Assembly: GCA_902563305.1 (NCBI GenBank)
Contig: CACEWP010000012.1
Coordinates: 1-32,149 of the forward strand
Source of the DNA: an uncultured Alphaproteobacteria bacterium
GTDB taxonomy: Bacteria > Pseudomonadota > Alphaproteobacteria > Methylaequorales > Methylaequoraceae
Length of the DNA: 32,149 nt
Direction: 5' to 3'
The translations under genes and the position numbers were made by a program. The notes below the pieces were generated by a model, which saw only the letters and a program-made list of their open reading frames with translations, was not told where the DNA came from and ran no database searches. Of the stretch, positions 23,568 to 30,390 are shown piece after piece (the first letter of the stretch is position 1; each line of letters opens with the position of its first letter).

Positions 23568-23594
23568 TTTATATCTCCTTTAATTGTGCTTACT

Positions 23595-23622
23595 TTTATA
23601 TAAAATAATGAAATAATGTAAA
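23595..23622 (-). promoter_or_regulatory. Possible promoter of rpsU
   Basis: The minus strand reads TTTACA (23622-23617), 16 bases, then TATAAA (23600-23595), a fair sigma-70-type match about 28 bp upstream of the rpsU start. It would yield a short leader containing the AAGGAG ribosome-binding site. AT richness makes chance matches likely. Confidence 0.35.
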
Positions 23623-23637
23623 TAACTTTTTTAAATT

Positions 23638-24246
23638 ATGAATTATAAATTAGATTTAATCAAAATTATAAATACTATTTTAAACTTCTTGAATAGAGGT
23701 CTGGATTTCGAAAAAAGTCTAGATATGACTTTTAAAGATTTAAAACTAAGCCAAAAACAAATTAAAATTATTAAGGAAGAAGTACTTGATAATGGAATTG
23801 AATCTTTAGTAGTTTTATTATCTAATGTTATAAATGAAAAAATGACAAAAAAAAAACCTAAAACTTTTATTAATTTTAGGGTAAATGAAAAAATAAAATT
23901 CTTAGTTCTTCAAAGACTAAAAATAATTGATAAGTATTTTGAAAAAAAACAAATTTTTAAACTAGTTTTAAAACTAAAATCCTTTACAAAAATAAATAAA
24001 ATGCTTTTTAGTATTAGTGATGAGATTTGGTTTGTTTCAGGAGATGCATCCACAGATTTTAATTACTACAGTAAAAGATTCATACTGATGAATATCTATG
24101 TTTCAACTTTTCTTTATTTTTTAAAAGATAGTTCAGAAGATTTTTCTAAAACTGAGAATTTACTTGATAAACAAATTAAAGCTGTTCTTCAATTTGGTAA
24201 ATTAAAATCTAAAATTATGAATATTTTTTATTCAAATAAAATGTAG
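23638..24246 (+). CDS. COQ9 family protein (ubiquinone biosynthesis)
   Basis: COQ9 proteins are lipid-binding TetR-fold relatives that support ubiquinone hydroxylation. The 202-residue protein has the diagnostic block DEIWFVSGDASTDFNYYSKR at about 128-147, followed by MNIYVSTFLYFLKDSSEDFS, as in alphaproteobacterial and mitochondrial COQ9. The N-terminal half is poorly conserved and Lys/Ile-rich. The location, divergent from rpsU with 70 bp between starts, is typical. Its 3' end overlaps the convergent purK by 19 bp. Confidence 0.92.
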   Translation: MNYKLDLIKIINTILNFLNRGLDFEKSLDMTFKDLKLSQKQIKIIKEEVLDNGIESLVVLLSNVINEKMTKKKPKTFINFRVNEKIKFLVLQRLKIIDKYFEKKQIFKLVLKLKSFTKINKMLFSISDEIWFVSGDASTDFNYYSKRFILMNIYVSTFLYFLKDSSEDFSKTENLLDKQIKAVLQFGKLKSKIMNIFYSNKM

Positions 24247-25265
24247 TGACCCATTTTTCTTGAATCCCTTAGTTTTTTATAATAATCGTACGTTTTAAAC
24301 TTTTTATTTATTTTGCTAAATGATAGGTAATCTTTTCCTATTAGATTTATCATCCTACAATTCCTAAGAGGTTCAGGTTCATTAAGCACATTTTTGTCAA
24401 TCATCATAACTAGATTGTCAAATTGACTAAATTTACATGCATCCATTGTCCAATGTCCTGAGTTGTGAGGTCTGGGAGCCAGCTCGTTTATTAAAATTTT
24501 ATTATCTTTGGTTATAAACATCTCTACAGCTAAAACTCCGTTGAGTTTGAGATTTTCTGAAATTTTCAAAGCTTTTTCTATTACAGACTTTTTTAAACTT
24601 TTATCTAGTTTGGAAGGATAAATAGTTTCTCTAAGTATTGAATCTCTATGGATATTATGTACTGGAGGATAGTAAATTGTTTTTGAATCACATCTTATAA
24701 CGATTACTGAAATTTCAAATTTAAATTCTATTTTCTCTTCTAAAATGAATTTATTTAACTTCATATTTTTAAATTCTGATAAGTGTTTTTCTTGTATTTT
24801 AAATTGACCTTTCCCATCGTAACCAAATTCTTGGGTTTTAAGTATACAATTAAAGTCCAATTTTTCTGCATACATTTCTAAATCTCGAAAATTATTTACT
24901 TCGAAATATTGAGCTGTTTTTATTCCATTGATTGAATTTAGGAATTTCTTTTCAACCAATCTATTTTGGGTAATCTCAATTATCTCGCTTGAAGGAAAAA
25001 GTTTTTTTTTTTTTTGGATAACCCTGAGGAATCTTTTTGGAATATTTTCAGTTTCCACCGTAAAAAAGTTAGCACTTTCAATAAATTCTTCAATATTTTG
25101 ATTTTTTTGAATGTCTCCTAAAAAATAATCATCACAGAAATTTTTTGCACTAAAATCAGATTCTTGTGAATAAACAACAGTTCTTAGTCCTATTCTTTTA
25201 GCGGCTATACAAATAAACATGCCAAGTTGGCCACCACCGATGATTCCAAGTGTCTTTTTAGTCAT
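24228..25265 (-). CDS. purK: 5-(carboxyamino)imidazole ribonucleotide synthase PurK
   Basis: PurK carboxylates aminoimidazole ribonucleotide with ATP and bicarbonate in purine synthesis. The 345-residue protein starts with IGGGQLGMFICIAAKRIGLR and contains ATP-grasp features such as TQEFGYDGKGQFKI, ILEEKIEFKFEISVIVIR and NELAPRPHNSGHWTMDAC, the latter highly conserved. It overlaps purE by 8 bp and forms the usual purE-purK pair. The gene contains a run of 14 A on its coding strand (25025-25012, residues IQKKKKLF), an unusual slippage-prone tract. Confidence 0.96.
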   Translation of the reverse strand: MTKKTLGIIGGGQLGMFICIAAKRIGLRTVVYSQESDFSAKNFCDDYFLGDIQKNQNIEEFIESANFFTVETENIPKRFLRVIQKKKKLFPSSEIIEITQNRLVEKKFLNSINGIKTAQYFEVNNFRDLEMYAEKLDFNCILKTQEFGYDGKGQFKIQEKHLSEFKNMKLNKFILEEKIEFKFEISVIVIRCDSKTIYYPPVHNIHRDSILRETIYPSKLDKSLKKSVIEKALKISENLKLNGVLAVEMFITKDNKILINELAPRPHNSGHWTMDACKFSQFDNLVMMIDKNVLNEPEPLRNCRMINLIGKDYLSFSKINKKFKTYDYYKKLRDSRKMGHYILFE

Positions 25266-25749
25266 TAATTGGTTTGTTTTTAATTGAACTTGTTTGTTTT
25301 TTTCTAAAAGTTTGAAGTTTTTTATTAATTTTTGGATACTTATTACTTAAGATTGAAATTGCAGTTAAAGCAGAATTTATCGCGCCTGGTTTTCCTATCG
25401 CCACAGTAGGTACCGGGATTCCTGCGGGCATTTGAACAATTGATAATAGACTATCCAAACCCTTAAGCGCTTTGGTTTCTATTGGAACACCTATTACCGG
25501 GATAGTAGTCAATGCTGCAATCATTCCTGGCAAATGTGCAGCACCACCAGCACCAGCAATTACCACCTCTATTTCTTTATTCATAATTGTTTTAGCAAAA
25601 TCATATAACCTCTCGGGAGTTCTATGGGCTGAAATAATTTTTTTTTCATTGGGAATATTGAAATCATTAAGTATTTGCTCTGTTGAACGAAGTATAGTCC
25701 AATCAGATTGACTTCCCATAACTATTGAAACAAGTATTTTATTATTCAT
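25258..25749 (-). CDS. purE: 5-(carboxyamino)imidazole ribonucleotide mutase PurE
   Basis: PurE converts N5-CAIR (the product of PurK) to CAIR. The 163-residue protein is class I, with VMGSQSDWTILRSTEQ at about 10-25, ISAHRTPERLYDFAK and VVIAGAGGAAHLPGMIAALT, and a GIPVPTVAIGKPGAINSALT segment. A Lys-rich tail follows. It is the first gene of purEK, divergent from the small ydcH-like gene with 47 bp between starts. Confidence 0.97.
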   Translation of the reverse strand: MNNKILVSIVMGSQSDWTILRSTEQILNDFNIPNEKKIISAHRTPERLYDFAKTIMNKEIEVVIAGAGGAAHLPGMIAALTTIPVIGVPIETKALKGLDSLLSIVQMPAGIPVPTVAIGKPGAINSALTAISILSNKYPKINKKLQTFRKKQTSSIKNKPIND

Positions 25750-25766
25750 ATTAAAAAAATGTAGAC

Positions 25767-25788
25767 GTTAATAATAAAACATATTAAC
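25767..25788. promoter_or_regulatory. Inverted repeat between purE and the YdcH-like gene
   Basis: GTTAATA (25767-25773) and TATTAAC (25782-25788) are perfect 7-bp arms around an 8-base spacer, in the 47-bp gap between two divergent start codons. It could be an operator controlling purEK and/or the small gene. It does not resemble the E. coli PurR box, and AT richness raises the chance probability. Confidence 0.3.
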
Positions 25789-25796
25789 ATTAATTT

Positions 25797-25976
25797 ATGG
25801 AAAGAATTTTTACTAAAGAAAAAAAAATTAAATCTTTACTCTCTAAGCATAAATTCTTCGACTCCCTAATTCAAAAAAGAAAAAAAAATATAAGCATTGA
25901 TGACTTAGAGATTAACTATTTAAAAAAAAGAAAATTATTAATAAAAGATGAAATAAATAAATTAGCTAGCAATTAG
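25797..25976 (+). CDS. YdcH/DUF465 family small protein
   Basis: A 59-residue highly charged helical protein (MERIFTKEKKIKSLLSKHKF, then LEINYLKKRKLLIKDEINKL). The Lys/Leu-rich ending LKKRKLLIKDEI is the DUF465 signature; molecular function is unknown. Small DUF465 genes next to purE are common in alphaproteobacteria. Its stop overlaps that of the convergent DUF1013 gene by 4 bp. Confidence 0.8.
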   Translation: MERIFTKEKKIKSLLSKHKFFDSLIQKRKKNISIDDLEINYLKKRKLLIKDEINKLASN

Positions 25977-26497
25977 TCTTTATTTCTGTATTTTTCGATT
26001 ATAGCCTCTATATCTTCTTTATTGCACAATCCCAGTTCAAAAGGATTTTGAGCCCTAATGTTTTGGATATTCCAATATGTTCTATCCCTGATGGATTGAA
26101 TTGTTTTTTTTGTTGTTCCTATTAGTTTACATATTTTAGAATCGGGTATATCTGGAATATTTTTAATAAACCAGTAAATTCCATTTGGTTTGTCAGCTCT
26201 TTTAGAAAGTGGGGTATACCTTGAACCCTTAGTTTTACTATCAGGGATCGGTATATCAGAACTTTTGATACTTAATTCAAGATTTTGATTTTTTTCACAT
26301 CTTGAAATTTCATCCTGTGTAAGTTCACCATTTTCAAGCGGATTACGAGGTAATATACCACTTGAAACTTCTCCGTCGGCTATTGCTTGTATTTCAAGAA
26401 TATGTAAGCCAACGAATTGTCCTATTTGCTCAAAGGACAATGATGTATTATCTATTAACCAACTTGCAGTTGCTTTCGGCATTAAGGGTTTTCTCAT
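25973..26497 (-). CDS. trcR: DUF1013 family transcriptional regulator (TrcR)
   Basis: The 174-residue protein opens with the near-invariant alphaproteobacterial sequence PLMPKATASWLIDNTSLSFE, then QIGQFVGLHILEIQAIADGE. Two helix-turn-helix-like segments are visible, the second being IPDSKICKLIGTTKKTIQSI followed by RDRTYWN. The family is known as TrcR, a cell-cycle transcriptional regulator in Caulobacter and relatives. It is strong evidence for alphaproteobacterial origin. It lies 10 bp downstream of the quinone oxidoreductase gene on the same strand. Confidence 0.93.
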   Translation of the reverse strand: MRKPLMPKATASWLIDNTSLSFEQIGQFVGLHILEIQAIADGEVSSGILPRNPLENGELTQDEISRCEKNQNLELSIKSSDIPIPDSKTKGSRYTPLSKRADKPNGIYWFIKNIPDIPDSKICKLIGTTKKTIQSIRDRTYWNIQNIRAQNPFELGLCNKEDIEAIIEKYRNKD

Positions 26498-26507
26498 TTT
26501 GTATTTC

Positions 26508-27482
26508 CTAAATTTTTAAAACTATTTTACCTATATGATTCCCATCTTCAAGGCGTTTATGAGACATAATTACATCATCAATTTTAAAGACAGAATCAAT
26601 ATAGCACTTTATCTTACCATTCTCAAAGTATGGGAAGACAAATTTCTTAAGCTGTTCAAGTATTTGAGCTTTGAATGAAGTATTTCTAACCCTAAGCGTT
26701 GATCCAGTAATAGTCAATCTTTTAAGCATTACTTTCATAAGATTTAAATTAACTTTTGAACCATTCTGAAAACCTATATTTATTAACTTGCCATCATTTT
26801 TTAAAAGATTTAAGTTTTTACTAATGTAATCTCCACCGACAAAATCTAAAATAATATCGATTCCATCTTTTTCTCTAATTTTAATTTCTTCAAAGAAATC
26901 CTCTTTATTGTAATTAAAAATATTTTGTACTCCAAGTTCTTTGCAAAATTTCTTTTTTGAATCAGTTCCTACTGTTGTGAATACGTCTGATTTGAAAAGT
27001 CTAAGAATTTGTAATGCAGAAATACCAATTCCACTAGTTCCTCCATGAACTAAAACTTTCTGATTCTCGGTAAGTTTTCCTCTCATAACAAGATTTGACC
27101 AAACAGTAAAATAACATTCCGGTATAGTTGCAGCATGTTGTAATGAAATATTTTTAGGGATTTTAAAAGTTATTTCTTCTTCTGCAACACAACACTCGGC
27201 ATATCCACCCCCATTTACTAGTGCTGCCACTCTATCTCCTACTTTAAATTTTTTTACCTCTGACCCTATCTTCTTTACTATACCTGAAACTTCTAAACCA
27301 AGTATTGTGGAATGACCTGGTGGTGCTGGATAATTACCTTGACGCTGAACAATATCTGGTCTATTTATACCAGCATATTTCACGTTTATTAGTAATTGTT
27401 TTTTATTAATTTCAGGAACTTTTAAATCAATTACTTTTAAGACGTCAGGTGGACCTGGATGGTCAAAGTGAACGGCCTTCAT
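26508..27482 (-). CDS. NAD(P)H quinone oxidoreductase, PIG3-like (MDR family)
   Basis: A 324-residue zinc-independent medium-chain reductase. The start MKAVHFDHPGPPDVLKVIDL, the conserved NRPDIVQRQGNYPAPPG segment, VGDRVAALVNGGGYAECCVA and the nucleotide loop LVHGGTSGIGISALQ (about 143-157) match the PIG3-type NADPH:quinone oxidoreductases. The zinc-binding Cys/His set of alcohol dehydrogenases is absent. It ends with DGNHIGKIVLKI, as is usual in the family. It is between rpmE (4-bp gap) and the DUF1013 gene, suggesting one leftward operon. Confidence 0.93.
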   Translation of the reverse strand: MKAVHFDHPGPPDVLKVIDLKVPEINKKQLLINVKYAGINRPDIVQRQGNYPAPPGHSTILGLEVSGIVKKIGSEVKKFKVGDRVAALVNGGGYAECCVAEEEITFKIPKNISLQHAATIPECYFTVWSNLVMRGKLTENQKVLVHGGTSGIGISALQILRLFKSDVFTTVGTDSKKKFCKELGVQNIFNYNKEDFFEEIKIREKDGIDIILDFVGGDYISKNLNLLKNDGKLINIGFQNGSKVNLNLMKVMLKRLTITGSTLRVRNTSFKAQILEQLKKFVFPYFENGKIKCYIDSVFKIDDVIMSHKRLEDGNHIGKIVLKI

Positions 27483-27486
27483 GAAT

Positions 27487-27714
27487 TTATTTTTTGAAAT
27501 TTAAATTCTGAAATCTTTTTTTGAATTTTGCAACTTGCCCATCAGAATCTAGGATCTTAGAATTTTCACCAGTCCAGGCTGGGTGAGATACTGGGTCTAT
27601 ATCTAGTTTTAATATTTCACCATCTTTTCCATATGTAGATCTGGTTTCAAATGAAGAGCCATCAGTAAGTTGAACTGTTATTTTATGGTAATTTGGATGT
27701 ATATCTTTTTTCAT
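27487..27714 (-). CDS. rpmE: 50S ribosomal protein L31
   Basis: A 75-residue protein with [39 protein letters not shown] and the final [11 protein letters not shown], the L31 pattern. The cysteines of the zinc-binding form are absent, so this is the zinc-independent type common in alphaproteobacteria. It starts at ATG 27714, divergent from cyaY with 61 bp between starts. Confidence 0.96.
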   Translation of the reverse strand: MKKDIHPNYHKITVQLTDGSSFETRSTYGKDGEILKLDIDPVSHPAWTGENSKILDSDGQVAKFKKRFQNLNFKK

Positions 27715-27775
27715 AATTCTTGACTCATTGTATATAACTATTAGATTAAATTTGCAATAAAAAACAATATTTATT

Positions 27776-28072
27776 ATGTCTGAATTTAAAATAATAGCTG
27801 AAAAAACCCTTGATGATATCTTTAATCTTGTAGAATCAAATTATAAGGATTTTGAGGTTGATTTTGAAGATGAAAATTTAAGAATTGATTCACTAAAAAA
27901 TAACAACACTTATATAATCAGCATTCATTCACCAACCTCACAAATTTGGTTATCTTCTCCTCTTAGTGGTGCCCATCACTTTGAAATGTTTTCTGATGAT
28001 AGTTGGGTTAGCACTAGAGATAAAGAACTAAAATTATTAGAATTATTAACAAAGGAATTAGATCAGGGTTAA
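27776..28072 (+). CDS. cyaY: Iron-sulfur assembly protein CyaY (frataxin)
   Basis: A 98-residue frataxin homologue that modulates iron-sulfur cluster assembly through IscS and iron. The acidic first helix (about 9-26, [18 protein letters not shown]) and the beta-sheet segment with [20 protein letters not shown] followed by [11 protein letters not shown] match the family. The ATG at 27776 is preceded by a T-rich stretch without a clear ribosome-binding site. The next gene starts right after its TAA. Confidence 0.93.
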   Translation: MSEFKIIAEKTLDDIFNLVESNYKDFEVDFEDENLRIDSLKNNNTYIISIHSPTSQIWLSSPLSGAHHFEMFSDDSWVSTRDKELKLLELLTKELDQG

Positions 28073-28378
28073 ATGAAGAATAAACTACTAAAGATTTTTA
28101 GAGTTGAAAATATTTATCAATTAACAATTGTATTTATAGTTTTTGGAATTACGGGTTCACTTTCTGTAGTTGTAGGAAAATTTTTTTTAATCTTTATATT
28201 TGGAGAAGATTTAGTTAATAATGAATTTTACTGGTTACTGAGGCTAATCTTAATTTTTCCAGTATATCAAGTATTATTGATAATAATTGGTACACTTTTC
28301 GGACAATTTAGGTATTTTTGGGAAATAGAAAAAAAAATACTAATAAAAATGGGTTTATTAAAATCATCTCGTAGTTAA
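28073..28378 (+). CDS. DUF6787-like small membrane protein
   Basis: A 101-residue protein with two membrane segments (about 18-45 and 55-80) and conserved-looking pieces FGITGSLSVVVGKFF, FPVYQVLLIIIGTLFGQFRY and FWEIEKKIL. These fit the small uncharacterised DUF6787 family. Its ATG starts one base after the cyaY stop, so it is probably coupled. The 3' end overlaps the convergent OmpA-domain gene by 15 bp. I do not assign a function. Confidence 0.78.
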   Translation: MKNKLLKIFRVENIYQLTIVFIVFGITGSLSVVVGKFFLIFIFGEDLVNNEFYWLLRLILIFPVYQVLLIIIGTLFGQFRYFWEIEKKILIKMGLLKSSRS

Positions 28379-29449
28379 TTTGATCTCTATTCTTCTGTTC
28401 TTTTGAAGGGATGACAAACTTTCACCATCATCAATTGGATAATTTTCACCAAAACCAGCAGCTACTAATCTGTGAGGTTCAATTCCCTCGTTTATAAAGA
28501 ATTTTACAATATTTATGGCTCTTGAGCTTGAAAGATGCCAATTGGAATTAAATTTATCATTATTTATTGGTATTTTATCAGTATGTCCATCAACACGCAG
28601 AATCCAATCAATTTTTTTTGGAATTTTTTTCGAAATTTCATTAAGGCTAGAAGCAATTTTACTCAATTTTTCCAATCCTTCGTTTTGAATTATATCTGAT
28701 CCGGATTGAAAAAAAACTTCAGATGGAAATATAAATCTATCTCCCTGAACTACAATGTCGTCTCTTTCTCCAATAGCCTCTTTGATTCTCTTAAAGAAAA
28801 CTGATTGATATTTTTTTAATTCTAAAACTTTTCCTGCCAGAGCTTGATTTAATTTCTTACCAAGATCTTTGATTATTACTTGATTTTTTTTGTCCTCTTC
28901 TTCAGATTCAATTAGTAATTTTGATAGTTCAGTTAATCTTTTATTTAATTTATTTAGATCTCTTTTTAGTTCAAAAATCTCTAGTGAACTCTCCTCACTC
29001 ACTCGATTTAATTTTTTAACTTCTAAATTTCTAGCTTTTAGGTTGTCTAATAATTTTCCTTTTTCATCAACAACTTGACTTAATTCTTGAGTTTTCATTT
29101 TAAGTAGATAATCAGACTTGGTTTTAAGTTCATCTGTTATCTTATTTTTTTCTGTCAAATCTTTATTTAATTTTTCGGTAGTTGAGATTTTTTTTTGTAG
29201 ATTTTTATTTTTTTTTTCTAATTTAATTTTTTTATCCGTAACTATGTCAATTTGACGAAGTAATTCTTTAATTTCTTTGTCTAATGATGATATCTCACCT
29301 CTTTTAATTTGAAGTTGATCGTTAAAATAAATCTGCGTAATTGTAGAAATTAGAACAGTAAAAATTGTTACTATTAATAATGTGCCTAAGATATCTACAA
29401 AGCCAGGCCAAATATTAATTTCATATATATTTTTTCTATTAAGTCTCAC
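28364..29449 (-). CDS. OmpA-domain, MotB/TolR-like inner-membrane protein
   Basis: This 361-residue protein has one N-terminal membrane segment (about 18-40) preceded by WPGFVDILGTLLI, where the Asp sits at the start of the helix as in the proton-path Asp of MotB/TolR-type proteins. A long coiled coil (about 42-215) follows. The C-terminal OmpA peptidoglycan-binding domain has the key residues in RVDGHTDKIPINNDKFNSNW and HLSSSRAINIVKFF. It should act as the stator partner of the MotA/TolQ-like protein just upstream. The start codon is GTG (29449-29447), overlapping the upstream TAG by one base, so translation is coupled. Confidence 0.87.
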   Translation of the reverse strand: MRLNRKNIYEINIWPGFVDILGTLLIVTIFTVLISTITQIYFNDQLQIKRGEISSLDKEIKELLRQIDIVTDKKIKLEKKNKNLQKKISTTEKLNKDLTEKNKITDELKTKSDYLLKMKTQELSQVVDEKGKLLDNLKARNLEVKKLNRVSEESSLEIFELKRDLNKLNKRLTELSKLLIESEEEDKKNQVIIKDLGKKLNQALAGKVLELKKYQSVFFKRIKEAIGERDDIVVQGDRFIFPSEVFFQSGSDIIQNEGLEKLSKIASSLNEISKKIPKKIDWILRVDGHTDKIPINNDKFNSNWHLSSSRAINIVKFFINEGIEPHRLVAAGFGENYPIDDGESLSSLQKNRRIEIKLTTR

Positions 29450-30390
29450 TATCTCTTGATGATGTTAGCAATTGTTTTAGATAAAACTTTAATTTCCTCT
29501 TTTACGTCTTTGTTAAGATTAGTATTATCTGAAATGATTCTATTTATTTCATTAATCGATTTTGCAATAGATTCTTGATGAAGGTTTTGTTTTTCGATTA
29601 CTGCTGTTGACTTTTTAAGGTTTTCGGTGGTAACTTCAATAAGCGATTCAATATATGCTGGAGCAAGGTTTTTTTTATCACCATCGTCTAGATTCATTAA
29701 AGAGAATTTCGTTTTTTCAGATAATTTTTCCTCAATTTCATTATAAAACCTATTTTGTGCTTGGTTTGATTGTAAATCTAGAAAGCCAAGAATTAAAGAC
29801 CCGCCTAATCCAAATAAGGAAGAGCTAAATGCTGTTCCCATTCCATTTAATGGTTCTTCAAGTCCTTGTTTTAAGACCTTAAAAAGTTTTTGGGTATTTT
29901 CTGAAAAATTTAGACTACTTACTGTGACGCTAACAGAATTTATTGTTTCTAATAATCCCCAGAATGTTCCAAGTAGTCCAAGAAAAATTGTAAGTCCTAT
30001 CATATATTTTGAAATTTCTCTACTTTCAATTAATCTTCCTTCTAAGCTTTCCATCACAGTTTTCATTGATGATTGAGAGAACATTAACTTTCCTGATCTC
30101 TCTTTGAGATAATTATCTAAATATTTTAATAATTTTGGAGATCTGACACTGAGTTTGCTACTTGAAGAGGATTTGAAAACATTATTCAACCAATTTAATT
30201 CATTTTTAATATTTATAATTTGCTTGAGAACATAAATGATACCAGCAGCTATAACTATTAATATGACTGAGTTAAGTGTTTGGTTGGTTAAGAAAAAGTT
30301 TTTAAGATCTTGAAAATGAATAAATAATAACCCTGATATCAAGGACAGGAAGAATAGTATCCTTATTAAATATTTACCAATAATTTTCAT
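29449..30390 (-). CDS. MotA/TolQ/ExbB-like proton channel protein
   Basis: A 313-residue inner-membrane protein with about four membrane segments (roughly 7-25, 38-58, 124-145 and 184-205) and the conserved core GLTIFLGLLGTFWGLLETIN and LEEPLNGMGTAFSSSLFGLG, which fits the MotA/TolQ/ExbB family. This subgroup is commonly annotated as a MotA-like protein in alphaproteobacteria and accompanies an OmpA-domain partner, as here. A C-terminal coiled-coil stretch (about 265-310) is present. It starts directly after the stop of the upstream K/E-rich gene and is followed with a one-base overlap by the OmpA-domain gene. Confidence 0.87.
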   Translation of the reverse strand: MKIIGKYLIRILFFLSLISGLLFIHFQDLKNFFLTNQTLNSVILIVIAAGIIYVLKQIINIKNELNWLNNVFKSSSSSKLSVRSPKLLKYLDNYLKERSGKLMFSQSSMKTVMESLEGRLIESREISKYMIGLTIFLGLLGTFWGLLETINSVSVTVSSLNFSENTQKLFKVLKQGLEEPLNGMGTAFSSSLFGLGGSLILGFLDLQSNQAQNRFYNEIEEKLSEKTKFSLMNLDDGDKKNLAPAYIESLIEVTTENLKKSTAVIEKQNLHQESIAKSINEINRIISDNTNLNKDVKEEIKVLSKTIANIIKR

